From an uncultured Clostridia bacterium (GTDB taxonomy: Bacteria > Bacillota > Clostridia > Oscillospirales > Ruminococcaceae), in NCBI GenBank assembly GCA_947629275.1, contig CANRDG010000045.1, positions 1-12,796 on the forward strand: a stretch of 12,796 bases of DNA, read 5' to 3'. The stretch's first letter is position 1, and each line of letters opens with the position of its first letter. Made by a program: the position numbers and the translations under genes. Under the pieces are notes generated by a model. That model made no database searches. It had not been told where the DNA came from and worked only from the letters and a program-made list of their open reading frames with translations. This document shows positions 12,432 through 12,796 of this stretch, piece after piece.

Positions 12432-12796
12432 ATGATAACAGCTGGCGAATTCAGAAACGGCGTGACTTTTGAGGAAGACGGCAACGTAATGCAGATAATC
12501 GAATTTCAGCACGTAAAGCCGGGCAAGGGCGCTGCATTTGTAAGAACCAAGGTAAGAAACGTCATAACCGGTTCTGTTGTTGAAAAAACATATAACCCCA
12601 CAGCCAAATTCCCGACTGCATATGTTGAGAGAAAGGATATGGAGTATTCTTACAGCGACGGCGATCTTTATTACTTTATGGATCCCGAAACATACGAGCA
12701 GGTACCCGTAAACAAGACCGAGCTTACAGATTCTTTCAAGTTCGTAAAAGAAAATATGATGTGCAAGATACTTTCCTATAAAGGTCAGGTATTCGG
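12432..12796 (+). CDS. efp: Translation elongation factor P (3' end outside window)
   Basis: EF-P binds between the P and E sites of ribosomes stalled on consecutive prolines and promotes peptide bond formation. Only the first 121 codons of an expected length near 185 are present; the frame is open to the window edge. The N-terminal KOW-like domain is typical (MITAGEFRNGVTFEEDG), with the tip loop KPGKGAAFVRTK placing the modifiable lysine at residue 32, the position that is 5-aminopentanol-modified in B. subtilis EF-P. The proline-flanked loop suggests the Bacillus-type modification rather than E. coli lysylation, an inference. The OB domain follows (KFPTAYVERKDMEYSYSDG). GGAGG at 12419-12423 is eight bases before the ATG. 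The gene has its own promoter. Confidence 0.97.
   Translation, partial: MITAGEFRNGVTFEEDGNVMQIIEFQHVKPGKGAAFVRTKVRNVITGSVVEKTYNPTAKFPTAYVERKDMEYSYSDGDLYYFMDPETYEQVPVNKTELTDSFKFVKENMMCKILSYKGQVF

Overview
The window reads as a chromosomal core-gene region of a Gram-positive Clostridia bacterium, most likely in or near the Ruminococcaceae/Oscillospiraceae. This is an inference. It rests on the firmicute-type gene orders smc-ftsY, nadD-yqeK-rsfS-leuS and aroQ-Xaa-Pro peptidase-efp, a short FtsY without a long acidic A domain, an EF-P with Lys32 in a Pro-Gly-Lys-Gly loop, frequent ATA (Ile) and AGA/AGG (Arg) codons, and strong AGGAGG-type ribosome binding sites. All genes lie on the + strand. I see no mobile element, CRISPR array, tRNA or rRNA, and no gene-free stretch longer than 300 bases.

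Region 1 (18-9456) is a tightly packed block of eight genes: smc, ftsY, rdgB (XTP/dITP pyrophosphatase), a YhbY-family RNA-binding protein, nadD, yqeK (HD-domain Ap4A hydrolase type), rsfS and leuS. Gaps run from a few bases to about 30 bases, with stop/start overlaps. I found no internal promoter or terminator, so it looks like one transcript starting upstream of the window. The genes join chromosome organisation, membrane targeting, nucleotide-pool cleaning, NAD synthesis, dinucleotide signalling, ribosome assembly/silencing and tRNA charging.

Region 2 (9457-9912) is the most interesting non-coding part. It holds a textbook-perfect sigma-A promoter: a full distal UP-element match, TTGACA, a 17-bp spacer and TATAAT. 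This drives a roughly 144-nt structured leader ahead of rpsU (bS21, 57 codons). A strong intrinsic terminator follows rpsU. A 12-bp perfect direct repeat has one copy abutting the -35 and one in the leader. The leader can form a closed multi-stem fold and alternative pairings that would cover the rpsU ribosome binding site.

Region 3 (9913-12310) holds a divergent endonuclease IV-like TIM-barrel protein, type II 3-dehydroquinase (aroQ) and an M24 Xaa-Pro aminopeptidase. The first gene's ribosome binding site abuts the rpsU terminator, which leaves no room for a separate promoter.

Region 4 (12311-12796) holds a good promoter (TTGCAA, 17 bp, TATAAT), a short leader with a hairpin, and the first 121 codons of efp, which runs off the window edge. 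Proline-handling functions sit side by side here: an X-Pro peptidase next to the factor that relieves polyproline stalling.

I did not find a wholly new system. The best candidates for something undescribed are the rpsU leader with its repeats and the divergent endonuclease IV relative.
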